From Chondrus crispus (taxonomy: Eukaryota; Rhodophyta; Florideophyceae; Gigartinales; Gigartinaceae): a stretch of DNA of 64,000 bases. A program made the translations under genes and the position numbers. The notes below the pieces were generated by a model that saw only the letters and a program-made list of their open reading frames with translations, did no database searches and had not been told where the DNA came from. The stretch spans positions 81,170-145,169 of the forward strand of contig NW_005178485.1 in NCBI RefSeq assembly GCF_000350225.1. Direction: 5' to 3'. Shown here one piece after another: positions 21,241-32,590 of the stretch. How positions within the stretch are numbered: position 1 is the first letter of the stretch; the number at the start of each line of letters is the position of its first letter.

Positions 21241-23624
21241 TTAGGTTGGTGTGACAAGACGGTTCACGCGACCGCGCGAACGTAACCGTCTTTGCGGGGT
21301 TTTCGAACTACCCGAGCTGTCAGAGCTATTCGCTTCGCTATCGTTAGCTAGCGCATCGGCGGGCCCCTGGCCGCGCGGATGGGGACGGTTTCCCCATCCC
21401 GACTGGGCATCTGCTACGGAGTAATCGGATACTTCGTGGCCTTGGATTGCAACGTCCGGCCGTTGCAATATTCGAGGGGCGGAGGGAACGGGCTCTCCCC
21501 CGCCTCCTTCCGTCGGCTAGGAGTACGTTTCCCCAGCCCAATCTTGGAGGTACATGATGGCGTTCTGTACCCCTTGGGGCAACAGGGGTCGCCCTCGGTC
21601 GCCTCGCCCATCTCGACGGGGATACAGCGTATCCATCCGACGAGGGTCACGTCGATCCCTTTGATCCGTCCCCGGGTATCGGTACCCGCCCTCGCGAGGG
21701 GCGAAACGGACGCCCCCACCCGATCGGCTCGGGTCATCTCGACGCGGGGCTCGGTCTGCCCGCGTAGACTGCTGGATGAGATTGCGCATTCCGGGCCGCG
21801 TCTCCATCTGATAGCGGTAGTTCCTGTACCCCGTGAACTGACGTTGTTCAGGCGACAGGAACGGGCACGCGTACATGGCGTGGCCGTACGTCCGACACAT
21901 CCAACAGATGTAAGCGCTGCCATCGGTCGACGCGAAAGTCACCGCGTGGCGTGCCTCCTCATCGGTGAGTCGAGGCACGCTAGGCAGCCCGCGGTCTCCT
22001 TCTCGACGGGAGATATCCAGCTCGGCCATGTTGTGGTTCGGACCACCCGTGGCCCTTGGCGTGTGCGCGAACGCCGTTGCAAAGCTTCCGGTCGCACCGG
22101 TGGAAGCTGGAGTAGGGAGTCGGCCTCCTGCCCGGTCGAAGCCTTGTGTAATGAGGACAGGGTCGGCCTGCCACTCATCTTCTCCAATGTGGAGGGCGGT
22201 CGCCGGCGAAATCGTTCCGTGCGACCTTGGAGTTCGGGCTCCCTTCGCTGCCGGCTTCGGGTCCGGCAGCGGCAACCCGCGACGAGCGCGGTACGTTGTA
22301 CCCTCGGCCGTTGCGATACGGCGAATCGTTGAGAGTTTGGTCTTCTGTTGTCCGGGCAACCTTTGCATCGTCTCTGCCACTGCGGCCCGGGTCGCAGCGG
22401 ACAACTCGCTCACGAAGTAGTGCGCGAGGGCTTGTGTTGAGAACACGGCCGTGCATCGGAACGCGGCGGATTCCAGCCGGTCTGCGAACGTGTTCCCGGT
22501 TTCGTGATGAAGCTGTCGCGCCGACGCGACAGCATCAAACGCTTCCCGTAACACGTCATCGGTTAGGTAGCGTTTGATAAATTGGTTGACGAGACCAGGC
22601 CAGCTCGTGTCGTCGTGGAGCTGCCGGCGCGGAGGCTGCGCTTGGTGTAACTCGTATAAAACCGCTCCGCGTCCCGCTCGAGGAAGTGAGCGAAGACACG
22701 GATTGCCACACCTTCGGTCAGGTGCTGGGCATTGAAGGTTATCCGGATATCCTTCAGGAACGGGAGCAACTGAATCGCGTCAGTACCGTCGAAGCTCTTG
22801 ATCGTGGGACGGAGCCCACGGCAGCGTTGGACGTACTTCGCGATCCGTCCCGCGTCACCCGAGGTAACGAGCCTCGAGGTGTTGTCCAACCGATACATGC
22901 GGTAGTTCGCGACGGCGCTGAACTCCTGTATCATGGTGTGGACGGGCTCGAGCCCGGGTTCGGCGGGGCCCAACGTTCCGAACGGCGTGACGGGCAACGC
23001 TCGGACGTGGACGGGGCCGGGATGCGCGGTAAGATCCGCTGGCTGGTAGCCGCCCCAGCGAGGATCGAAGGGGAGAATCGGTTCACCTGATCCGCGGGCG
23101 ACTCCTCCACGGCCACGGTCGGGTTCGTTAGGTACCCGTCGGGACTGCCGCATGCTTCCGGATGCATACGGCAGGGCTTGAGTCTCGGACGCGAAGTTTG
23201 CGTCCGCCGTCGGCTTGATGTCCTCCGCCCTCCGACTGGTGACGGCTCCAGTCGGGTGCCACTCCTGCGCTCCGGATGCGCCCGGAGGAACAGTGGCACC
23301 GGGCCCACTCAAGGGGGCTCCGGGCGACCTCTCGGCCGAGGCCTGTTCCATCTCACGGGCACGGCGACGCGTTGAATTGAGCTCCGCCGCCATGTGCGCA
23401 ACTGCTCCCATCTGTTCGGCTGATGGGAAGGGTTGCGGGTCGCGTCGGACCCCGGAGTTTGCACTCGCGAGTCGACCCGAAACGTCCACGGCGGGGGAAT
23501 CGATGCGCGCCTCTTCGACCAGTACCAAACGGGACTGTAGCTGGTCGACGAGGGCGCGCAGGTTCTCCAAGGACTGAGTTACGCGCTCAAACCTTCCTTC
23601 GCGGAGGGAGCGCAATTCATGCAT
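21241..23624 (-). pseudogene. G0 Gag
   Basis: ATG at 23624 starts MHELRSLREGRFERVTQSLENL, a heptad-rich N terminus. A Pro/Ala/Gly-rich linker follows, then a capsid-like domain (NYRMYRLDNTSRLVT to AHFLERDAERFYTSY). A 1-base shift near 22,555-22,600 moves the frame to 22554-21517. That part includes FDAVASARQLHHETGNTF and a CCHC zinc knuckle, CWMCRTYGHAMYAC, which binds packaged RNA. A TAG at 21519-21517 interrupts a frame that is open on to 21241, so Gag may originally have extended that far. Gag and protease lie in different frames. Confidence 0.75.
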
Positions 23625-24494
23625 ACAGCGGGCGTAGACGCTGTCGGAGACGTCGATACGGAGGGATGTTCGGACATCTTCGATATACTACGCGATGCGA
23701 TCGTACATCGCGCGAGCGCGTCCTTCGGAGAAGTCGGGCGACGGTTCGCGGTCTCGAGGACCAGCGTCGTCGTCGCCGACTCGGACGCGGAGCGCGGCCT
23801 TTCGCACATCGGCGGGCTCCGAGCGAATCGAGGTGGGATATTCGCCACTCATCTCGACGCGTACGGACGCGGAGGTAAACGATAGTCTTCTCAGTTCGAT
23901 CTTGAGAGTCTTCTAGGTCGGGAGACGACTGTAGTATAATCACCCCCAACGACGACGGGGGTGAGTACTGACAGTTCGGAAAGACCCCGATCGGCGGGAA
24001 GATAGAAGCACGGCCCACCCACGGTACCGAACACGGGCTCGGGGTAGCGGTAGTAGAGCGGGATCAGGGAGGACGCGCGCACGCGCGAGCGGTTCTACGC
24101 CTCGACGCCCCGGAGCGGTACTGGGTGACGATCCAGTACCGACGGGCGGAGCCGGAGCCGGCTTGTGGGCGTGCTGCGCGCGTCCTCAACCCGCGCGCGG
24201 TGCTACTCCCTAGATAAAACGGACGGAAATACCTGAGAGTAAGCGGGCGGACCAAGGTGGAGGATCCTTGACAAGTCCGTGCTTGTCCCCCTCCACCGCC
24301 AGCGGTCCGCTCATATTTAATATCCAGAGCTCCCTATCACAACATTACAGTAGTGCAGGTCGGCCTGCACTGTAGTGCTGTCAGCCGTCGGGGCTGCCAG
24401 CACACGTGTCGTACACGTGTGTGCGTGCGCCCCCGTACACGTAGGGTACACGTGTGCGCTCGCACTGAGGTACTGTAGAGCTCGGGCTCTACAG
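23625..24494. other. G0 5' flank and hairpin cluster, no gene
   Basis: No open frame with recognisable content. The first ~700 bp should be the leader and perhaps LTR of G0, though no matching repeat was found at the left end. From 24340 a run of inverted repeats leads up to the edge of G5: gtgcagg-tcgg-cctgcac (24353-24370), an imperfect TGCTG/CAGCA hairpin (24377-24403), cacacgtgt/acacgtgtg (about 24400-24422) and actgtagagc-tcgg-gctctacagt (24472-24495). Confidence 0.5.
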
Positions 24495-26399
24495 TTATAG
24501 ATCTAATCTAAATCTAATTCCGGGAGGGGGATATGCTACACGGCGCTGACACAACGGTTTTCCGATTGCGTTCCCGCTAAGGGTGTCCGGCACGACGAGG
24601 GAGGATCCTGGCGCGTACTGTACTGTGAAGTCGAAATCTTGGACTTCGACCATCGAGCGTGCCAGCCTGCGCCTCGGGTCTCGCAGACTCATGAGGCATT
24701 TCAGAGAACAATGGTCGGTCACGATTGTGACACCATTCTCGCCATGAAGGTACGGGCGCCATTTCCGGAGCCCGTGAACCACCGCCAAACACTCCCTCTC
24801 GGTCACCGTAAACTTCCCCTCAGAATCCGTCCGCTTCCTGCTTGTGAAAGCGATGGGTCGCCATTTTCCATCACTTTCCCCCTGCAACAGCACCCCTCCG
24901 AGACCATACCCACTGGCATCCGTCATCACCTTCCTTGCGGCTCCCCTTCGTGGGGATGTCAAGAAGTCCGGGTCACCGAGGACCTTCTTCAGATCCTCCC
25001 AGGCGGTCCTCTGGCGGCCACCCCACCTGCGGTCCCAGTCAGGTATGACCAGGTGGGTCCCACGCTTCTTCTTCCGATTGAAGCCAGTACCCTTGAGGAC
25101 TTCGTGCAGTGGCCTAGCGATCTCTGCGAAATGGTCAACAAATTCACTAAAGTAGTTTACCAGGCCGAGAAGTCGCATCAGCTCCTCCCCGTTCCCAGGT
25201 TCCACAAGGTCCTTGATCGCCTCGACATGTGCTGCTGACGGCTTGATGGCGTGTTTGGCGATGCGGTGTCCCAGGATCTCGTCGGTCCGCACGCCGAATT
25301 GGCACTTCGAAAACTTCAGGCGTGCGCCCGCGTCGAGAAAGCGCTTCAGGACGGACTCTAGTGACTGTAAGTGGGCTTCCGCAGACTCAGTACCAAGGCT
25401 TCCGTCATCCATAAAGGCCCACACGTCCCTTCCCTTCCGATTACCAAGTATGACGTTGATTATACGTCGGAATGCGGCTGGGGAACTCTTCAATCCCTGC
25501 GGCAGCCTGAGGTACCTCAGGAGCCCCAGGACTGTCCGAACTGCTGTGAAGTCCTTGGACCCCTCCTCTAACTCGATCTGAAAAAAGCCATCCTTGAGGT
25601 CTATCGTGGAGAACACACGCTTGCCGCCCATCCAGTCCAGGGTCGCGCGCACGTCTTCCATTGGATAGCTGTCCGTGACTGTCACCGAGTTCGGTCCCCT
25701 AAAGTCTGACGTGACTCTCGCCGAACCGTCCTTTTTTCACGAACACGTTACAGGCTTCCCATGGTGAGGTGGCGTGCCCCACGACGCCCAGTTCCAGCGA
25801 CCTTGTCATGGCTTCCCGCTCGACCTCCTCTTCCTTTGGCGAGCGCCTCCGAACCGGGCAGCAGACTGGTCGAGCATCGGGTACCAATTTGATCTCATGC
25901 TTGACCCCTTGATGCGCCCAAGTCCTTTGAATACCGCCCTCTGTCGCCGCCGCACGGCCTGCAGCCGCTATTGCATCTGATTCGTAGGGTGAAAATCCGA
26001 CAAGTCCATGTCGGAGATTGCGCCATCTACTTCCGCATCGAGGACAGCAGCCGCCAGTTCCAGCTGCGAGCCATTGCCATCTTCCCTGCGTATCTTCCCT
26101 CGAATACGTCGCCCTTGAACCCGGATCTTGGCCTTGTCGGTAGCGAGGTTGAGCTCCAGTCCATGCTTCCTCCGAAAGTGGGAGCCCATTAGCACAGTGC
26201 TAGGGAGTTGGCGGCGACACGCACTGATTCACAAAATGTCGTTCCCCATATTTTGAAGCGCAGAATCCCGCCCCCGCAGACTGCCATCTCATGTCCATCC
26301 GCAGAGCGCGGAGCAATCATCAGCAGTCCACGTGCCCCTAACAGACTGGAACCAGTCTCGGTCGACCCATATCGACCTGGCCCCCGTATCGAGAGGTAC
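24495..26399 (-). pseudogene. G5 protease, RT and RNase H
   Basis: The retropepsin motif VPLDTGA lies directly after, and in frame with, the TAG that ends gag at 26402-26400. The second protease part reads GSHFRRKHGLELNLATDKAKI. Stops and shifts break the link to RT. RT begins MTRSLELGVVGHATSPWEACN, with a 1-base slip at the T6/A6 run near 25732-25737. It continues DFRGPNSVTVTDSYPMEDV, FSTIDLKDGFFQIELEE, AFMDDGSLG and KFSKCQFGVRTDEILGH. RNase H follows (MTDASGYGLGGVLLQ, TERECLAVVHGL, TDHCSLKCLM) and stops after VVPDTLSGN. Integrase is absent. Confidence 0.82.
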
Positions 26400-27824
26400 C
26401 TACAACGTCTGATCTTGCACCTTCAGACGGACAGTCACTCCCTCCGGTCTCCCTGGTTGGCTCGGTGTACACATGCACACGCGCTCCGAGACCCCACTTA
26501 CAACCCGGGGCTTGGTGCTTAGTTTTTGGGGGGCGGCAGCACGACGGGCCCCGCCCGCCCCCATCCCTTCCCCCTGCGACTTCTTAGCAGGGTCGCCTCG
26601 GTCCTTTCTCTTTTTTGCACAGTACCGCGCGATGTGTCCCTTTTCGCTGCAGTAGTAGCATGTGGCTGAGGTGAACCTCTCATCTGGAGACGTGGGAGTG
26701 GGTGTCGGGCGCGCGGTTGAGTCGACGTGGGCGATGAGCTCTTCACCTGGGCTTACGCTCTCTTCCATCTGCCTGACGCGCTCGCTGCGGTACCTTCCCC
26801 TTCCGACCTCGGCGGCCGTAGAGGCGGACATGATGGCCACCCTCCCTGTCACCTCGTCGAAAGAACCAGAGACGGAGATGGCCAAGTCTTGCAGGCTGGA
26901 GGGCAGAGACTGGATAAATCGATCCAGCATTGTGTCGTCTGACACGGGTTCAGGGAGGGCTAGCGCCGCCGCCCGGACTCGGTGCGCGAACTGATTGAGG
27001 CTCTCCTTACTCTCCCTCTGCATCATTTTGTTGATCCTTGTCCTCATTTGCCGTTGATGGCTCGCGTTACACAAGCGCTCCCTTGCTAAGATCCATTGCT
27101 CCTCAGCGCCGCAGCCCAGATTCGAGGACGCGATGCCTTCGAAGACGGATAGGGCTTTTCCGGAAAAGGCGCAGGCGAGTAGACGGCGGTGGTGCTTGTG
27201 CTGCACCGGAAAATCTTGCATAAGGCGTTTCCAAGCCTTTTGCGCAGCGAAGAAGTTCTTGTCCCCTGCGACTGAGATACGGAACGGTTCAAGCGACCTG
27301 TCGCAAATCTTGGACGCAGTCCCGGGCTTCAGAAGATCGCCGGTGTCGATAGAGCTGACAGACGGCTCCATTTTCGTGGCCGGAAACATTTCTCCTTGTT
27401 CCTGCTTGCCAAGAGGTGGGTCTTCTGCGGCCGGTCTCGCCCGCGGGATCCGCCGCGACGGCGACCTAGCATTCACCTGATCCAGCTGCAGACTGCGTAC
27501 TGTAGCGATGCCTTGGGCGGTGCTGGCCTCGACGAGGTCTCCCAAGTCTCCAACTGCGTTGCCAACTGCTCCAATCGCTCGAGTGCTCTGCTGCAGATTG
27601 GCGAGAGTGGCCTCCATTACCTCCTTCATCGACTGCACAGGTTCCCAGGGTCCGCGGCCACCAGCCCTCAGTTCTTTGCCTAGCTGGAGATCGTCCCCCG
27701 GCATCTCCTCTTGGTCTTCAATCTCATCCGTAGTCGTCATCCAAGCAAATTGCTCTTCCATTTCTTCTTGCTTCGTTCGTACACTTGCGGGTCCTGCATC
27801 AGTCTTCTTTCCTGGCGCACTCAT
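26400..27824 (-). CDS. G5 Gag with CCHC zinc knuckle
   Basis: ATG at 27824 opens 474 codons. The N terminus is acidic (MEEQFAWMTTTDEIEDQEEM). A helical region (SMKEVMEATLANLQQSTRAI) is followed by a capsid-type domain (ISVAGDKNFFAAQKAWKRLM to MLDRFIQSLPSSLQDLAI), which is the retrotransposon Gag fold. The knuckle is CYYCSEKGHIARYC, all four ligands present. The C terminus (VTVRLKVQDQTL) looks like the first strand of the protease and is ended by TAG, probably a CAG-to-TAG change, because the protease continues in the same frame. Alternatively it is a read-through stop. Confidence 0.8.
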   Translation of the reverse strand: MSAPGKKTDAGPASVRTKQEEMEEQFAWMTTTDEIEDQEEMPGDDLQLGKELRAGGRGPWEPVQSMKEVMEATLANLQQSTRAIGAVGNAVGDLGDLVEASTAQGIATVRSLQLDQVNARSPSRRIPRARPAAEDPPLGKQEQGEMFPATKMEPSVSSIDTGDLLKPGTASKICDRSLEPFRISVAGDKNFFAAQKAWKRLMQDFPVQHKHHRRLLACAFSGKALSVFEGIASSNLGCGAEEQWILARERLCNASHQRQMRTRINKMMQRESKESLNQFAHRVRAAALALPEPVSDDTMLDRFIQSLPSSLQDLAISVSGSFDEVTGRVAIMSASTAAEVGRGRYRSERVRQMEESVSPGEELIAHVDSTARPTPTPTSPDERFTSATCYYCSEKGHIARYCAKKRKDRGDPAKKSQGEGMGAGGARRAAAPQKLSTKPRVVSGVSERVCMCTPSQPGRPEGVTVRLKVQDQTL

Positions 27825-28907
27825 ATTTCAAACCCGGCCCTTGTTCCTTGTCCCTGTCGATCCCGACCTGGACAGCTAGATGTGGTATTCGCTAACAAAT
27901 TTATTATGTTGCGGCCAGTCCAAGCCGCATACCTCACCGATCGAGAGCGCCGCAAAGTCTGATGTTGGTCTTCAAGTTTACCTCCAAGTTGCCTCTTGCT
28001 TCCTCGATCCCGCCTCTATCTACACGCTGCTTCTATCTTATACCCTTGATAAATTGGGAGCGAGGTCCAGCTGGACCCCTGTCGCGCAGTTGTAGGCACG
28101 GGGAGCCGCCAGTCTAGACGGCTACCGTATGTGCGCCCACTTTCGACCTCATCCTTCCGCGATCGGCGCGATTCGCCTGCCCGTTGCCGTCGTTAACGTC
28201 CTCCCCACGCCTCCATCTCTCCTCCAGCCGCCCGACCGACGCCTTCCGCTCACCTCGAACGGCCTCGCTTTGCTCGTGCGCCCCGCTTGTATCGCTCGAA
28301 CCGTCCTCCTGATCCCCCACCCAACATCCCCGACACTGGCTACGTCTCACTTGAACCACCAGAAATCCCTGGATCCAACGTTCCCACGGTCCCGAACCAC
28401 CTACGCCCGCTACTGTCGGGCGGTGCCGCGCATCCAAAGTGTGCGCGCACACTTTGGATGATCCAGTCTTGGGATCTGGGGCCGGTCCGCGCAATTGCCA
28501 CGTGTAGCGTAGAAATCATATCCAAGGCGTAACAGTACAGTGCTTCCGCCTACAGTAGACCCTTAGCACAGTTGGGAGGGGACTGCCAAACGTGCCAATC
28601 ATATGCTAGGGCAACCATATGAGACTGTAAACATCAAATTGATTGCATAATTTGTTGGTGACAGTCGAAATGGAGAATATTCAGTTGAATCATCGCTGGT
28701 CAACATAACACATACCAGTTCTGTGCGTCTACAGTAAAAATAGAAGTGGACGGAGACTTACGAAAAAGCCCGCCTCATTTGGAAACATGCCTATCATTGC
28801 GCATTTAAATCGCACCCTTCTAGACAACCTCCAGACAGTACATCCCCATCTCTTCCCTCACCACACTTTCCCTTGCATATCCCCTCTTCCCCTTTCGAGG
28901 CTCAACC
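27825..28907. other. Flank between G5 and Harbinger element, no gene
   Basis: No open frame with recognisable content. It contains a perfect 30-bp palindrome (28431-28460). An AT-rich segment (28600-28800) leads to the transposase start, including atttaaat at about 28803-28810, which could serve as a TATA box 100 bp upstream of ATG 28908. LTR or terminal inverted repeats could not be identified. Confidence 0.45.
28431..28460. repeat. Perfect 30-bp palindrome
   Basis: The arm catccaaagtgtgcg is followed at once by its exact reverse complement, with no loop. It may mark the junction of an excised or inserted element, or a hairpin terminus. Confidence 0.8.
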
Positions 28908-30150
28908 ATGCCTCTCATCACCCAGTCACAAGCCGGAACTGCCCTTCAGCAACTGGCAGATGCGGCTGTTCAACGTAACAACGAAGTAAGTCGTTACGAA
29001 CAAGACCACGATGTGGAAAATGATGAGGAGGTTGACTCTGAATGGCCTACATTTGACAGGTTTTATGAACGGGGTGGCTCAGCGGCAATTATCGAAATGA
29101 CGAATTTCGATCCTACACAGTTTCTCGGCATTTGGTGTGGCTTTGAGGAACTAATCATGGCACGGTACAACACGGGCCGCGGCCGAAAATCCGTGCACAC
29201 AGGGAAGGATGTCTTGTTCATGACGTTATGCGTCATGAAGCACGGGGGTCAGTGGGACTTTCTCGCAAAAATGTTTGGTCTAAAGGGTCCCTCTTTTGAG
29301 AAGCTCATAACGAAATTTGTCGAGATCATATCACTCCCTGTGTATCAGCATTATGTTGAGGCTCAAGCTGGAAAGTGGACTATGGACAATCTGTATGAGA
29401 GCCGCCGAAATTTTCGTCAGTATCCCATGTCTCTGTATGCCACGGATGTGACGTTTCAGCCCAGCTTCCGCCCTAGTGGAAGTGTGGAGGAGGGAAAGAA
29501 ATATTTTAGCGGAAAACACAAGCAGTATGGCTACAAGGTCGAAGTCTCGGTTTTGCCGAATGGGCTTGCTCTGTGCGCAGTGAGCATGAACCCGGATCAG
29601 TGTCTGACCTGACCCTGTTCCAGCCCATGCAATATCTGCACACAAAGCAGCTCAAGAAAAAGAGGGCGACATGGACTACGACGACGATGGGCCCTTGGCA
29701 GATAAGTTCGAGAGAAGCTGACGCGTGCTGGTGGATAAGGGCTATCAGGGGGCTTCTGAGTTTTGCCGGGTCATACATCCAAAAAAGAAACCGGTAAATG
29801 GCGTGCTGACACTTTCAGAGGTGAAGGTAAATCGAATGATTTCTAGCGATCGAATTATAGTCGAGAATTTTTTTGGGCGGCTCTGCGGGTTATGGACTGT
29901 AATGAGCACAAAGTGGAAATGGAATGAGTCTTCTTATGATTCAATTTTTAAACTGTGTTTTGGCATGACAAATTTTCACATCCGTTGGTCACTGCTTCGC
30001 GAGGGCGATGGCCAGCTTTACCGACAAATAAAACCCCGGTGGTACAGGATACCAGAAAGTCAGGCAGAAAGAAGGAAGCCAGTGCAGGCAAAGTACAGGG
30101 AAAAGAGGAGGAGGAGGATGGACATTCATTTTCGAGCTACCTGTATCCCA
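28908..30150 (+). pseudogene. PIF/Harbinger-type DDE transposase, frameshifted
   Basis: ATG 28908 (caaccatgc context) opens 235 codons to TGA at 29610. The product has an acidic N terminus, then FDRFYERGG, NFDPTQFLGIWCGFEEL and ATDVTFQP with the first catalytic Asp (29445-29447). After at least two indels between 29590 and 29725 it continues VDKGYQGASEFCRV (second Asp 29734-29736) and IVENFFGRLCGLW (Glu 29863-29865), then WKWNESSYDSIFKLC and a basic C terminus. The D-D-E spacing and the VENFFGRL block fit the DDE_Tnp_4/Harbinger family, which cuts and pastes with 3-bp duplications. The frame ends exactly at the solo LTR inserted at 30151. Confidence 0.85.
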
Positions 30151-31088
30151 TAATGGTAGGTCAGCGGGGCGAAGGGATTCGAAGGACGGTTGATGAGGTG
30201 AAGTTGAAGGATTGGGTACCGATTTGCTTTAAGTCGCCAACTTCTGGCACTACTTATACACTTCTGCAATCTTCTACAACTCTACTAGCAAACACTACGA
30301 CACACATACTACAAATGTATTGGCTCTAACACATGTGCCCGTCTTGCTACTCAGCCAAACTGGCGATGGCCCAACAAACATAACAGAAAACCGCCTTACG
30401 AATTAGCACTGTCATGACGGAGAAATTAGTAAGGCAGTACAACAAAGCACAGCAAAGCACAAATTCCCTTACTATTCCAAATCCAGCGTGGCACAAATTC
30501 GTAAGGCACGTTTACAGCTCACACGTTGCCTTACGAATTCAAATCAATCCTGCGAGGACTGTTTACAGCGCGCACGTTGCCTTATGAATCTGAATCTCTC
30601 GTGAGGTCCTGTCCACTGTCAATTACAACAGTGCACATTTTGCCTTACGAATTCAAAACTCGCGCAACGGTATCTTTGTGTCCTGCTGTACCCGTGCTGC
30701 ACTCCATGGACGCTGTAAACCTTTGCCACGTGCCAGGCACCCGCCACCAAGGTTCTACACTTTGTCTGTAAGACTACAGGCGTACTGTACGCGTCCGACA
30801 GTGTAATGAGGACATGTGTGCAGGTCATACACGTGTCGGGCGGAGAAAATGAAACATGCTCAGATTGTAGTGTACAGTGCACCCGTGTACAGATTTCACA
30901 CGTGTACAGGTCGAAAACCAAACTTGCTCCTGAAGTACTGTAGAGTGCAACCGTGTACAGAAATCACACGTGTACACGTTGAAAATCAAACTTGGTCAGC
31001 TCGTCACGCAGAGTGTTTTCGATTTTACAAGTGTCAAACCTGTCGTTGTGTGTCATGCGTGCCTGGATGTGGTCGTAGAATTACAACA
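30151..31088 (-). repeat. Copia-type solo LTR with 5-bp duplication
   Basis: An inverted LTR related to those of C1 and C2 begins (minus strand) tgttgtaattctacgacc and ends gctgacctaccatta. It is flanked by tccca at 30146-30150 and 31089-31093. Read on the minus strand it has the shared core promoter, TATAAGTA (30251-30258). It also holds several copies of cctta(c/t)gaatt and its complement between 30390 and 30660. No internal region accompanies it, so it arose by LTR-LTR recombination. Confidence 0.85.
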
Positions 31089-32590
31089 TCCCAGACCGCC
31101 AGCCTGATAGTTATTAAATGGCATCCAATTCCTATTCGCTTTCTTACTGGCAGTGCTCGCCGCCTCCCTGGCCCTCCTCGCGCCCTTGCAGTAGGAGGAA
31201 CGCATCCCCAGCTTCACCTATCTGTGCAAACGCGCTGAGAAAAGTCCCCCCGCCGCACCCCGGCCCCCCGCCCCGCGCCATCCCAACCCTTTCGGAGACA
31301 CTCCTCGGTCGCAACCCGACACTCATCTATCACCATCACCACCCCTGTCCGACCCCAAATCGGTCGACGTTTTCCGACTGCCGCCGTCGGAGCACAGCCC
31401 CCGCCCTGAACAGCACAACCACCACCCCGACCCCGACCTCGAGCCAATCGCGTGACCTGGTAGTCCTCTTGCAGTCCATATACGCCCCATTTGCGACAAA
31501 GGTGCGAGAAAAGGAGCCCTTGCTGGTGCGGGATGTGCTTAGCTGACGCCGCCCGCTGCCTATCAGATGGCTAGATATCCCTCCAATCACACCGTACCAT
31601 ATGGGCAGCGTTTCCGTCTTGTTTCCGCTTCTGGCAAAAACCGTTTTGGAGCCTTCTTCTTCACGTCAAACGCTCCGATCCGCGCGACTACCCTTTCGCA
31701 CTGTGCCCGTCCGCACGCCCGGTGCCGCCAACTCAAGGGTCTGTTGCGCCAACGGCAACGAGGACGACGACTCTTCCGCCAACGACCAGCCCCCAAACCC
31801 CCCCAGCGGCCGTCGCGGACGACGAAAGCAAGGACGATGTGGAGCGAGGCGCCGGAGGGGAGGCGTGCCTTGCAAATATGGTCCAGAAGCTCTTGAGTCG
31901 GTGTGGATCGCTGTGTGTCGTCGCTACCATTGACCTACCAAGTATATACCGAGGCCTTGCTCAGGTGTACCGTGTTTACAATAGCCGGAGTTTCATTTCC
32001 TTGACGTCTCTGTTTGTGCCCAGTTGCTTTTAGTTTTCTCTACTGTAAATAAACCTGGGAAAAAACGAAGAATTTGTGAATTTACACAGTTTTTTGTGTA
32101 TATATCGGTCTTTGGTTAAGAGACCTAGTGAACCCTTGATAGAAGGGACCTCCTAGAAGCAACTCCTTGATGAATAATGCAACGTAGGCTAGTCCACGAG
32201 ACGGTGAAACTCATTTTAGAAACACTCCCGCGCGTGTCTTAACACCTTGATAGAAGCAAGTATCAACTCCAAGCGCATCATGGGACCCCTCATAAATATA
32301 AACGAAATCAAATATTCTGTTTTTAAAGCAACGGTCACAAAAATGGTTTTGCGTCAGTGTACACAGTATGTGTATGCGGGTGAAGAATCATCCGGGGAGT
32401 AGCGAGCGGCCTTGACAGTGTAATGACAGTATGCCGAGCGTCGCCGTCGCCGTTCCACTTATAAGCCCTTCTCCGAGGTCACTGTCTCCGTTCTGAGGCA
32501 TGTCTATTTCTCTTTCTGAGAAATTCCCCCTGCACTCCTCGGGCGGTGACACACTCTGCGTAGCACACACAGCGTGCTAAAGAGAATCCA
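31089..32590. other. Downstream flank of Harbinger element; no certain gene
   Basis: A frame on the plus strand ending at 31546 contains SRDLVVLLQSIYAPFATKV, faintly like the Myb/SANT-type helix of Harbinger companion proteins, but it is followed by stops and Pro/Thr-rich text. A possible polyadenylation signal, aataaa, is at 32046-32051. From 32100 to 32590 I see AT-rich sequence and short repeats (ccttgatagaag at 32134 and 32247) but no gene. The ends of the Harbinger element could not be found. Confidence 0.4.

Larger units (their letters stand above)
1954..23624 (-). mobile_element. Ty3/Gypsy chromovirus G0, split in two by element G1
   Basis: The coding parts of this minus-strand element run gag (23624-21241), protease and RT start (21145-19642), then, after a 14.67-kb interruption, RT, RNase H, integrase and chromodomain (4970-1954). 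The interruption is bounded by gagac at 4966-4970 and again at 19642-19646. With one copy removed, the reading frame continues without a break through the RT motif just before VVLVPKK. The element is dead: gag has a frameshift and an in-frame stop, pol has a frameshift near 4250-4262, and catalytic residues are lost. No LTR of its own was found in the window. Confidence 0.9.
24495..27824 (-). mobile_element. Ty3/Gypsy element G5, truncated
   Basis: The order on the minus strand is gag (27824-26400), protease (from 26399), RT and RNase H (to 24495). Integrase and any LTRs are missing, so the 3' part has been lost or lies outside recognisable sequence. The RT belongs to a different Gypsy lineage from G0 and G1: its catalytic box is AFMDDG rather than YLDD, and its gag is unrelated by eye. 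Confidence 0.85.

Noticed and set aside
24272..24300. Possible LTR end or tRNA gene near the G0 5' side
   Set aside because: No matching repeat at the left end of G0 and no cloverleaf.
31118..31546. 143-codon plus-strand frame after the solo LTR
   Set aside because: Mostly Pro/Ser/Thr-rich sequence; only a short SANT-like string, followed by stops. Kept as a remark, not as a gene.
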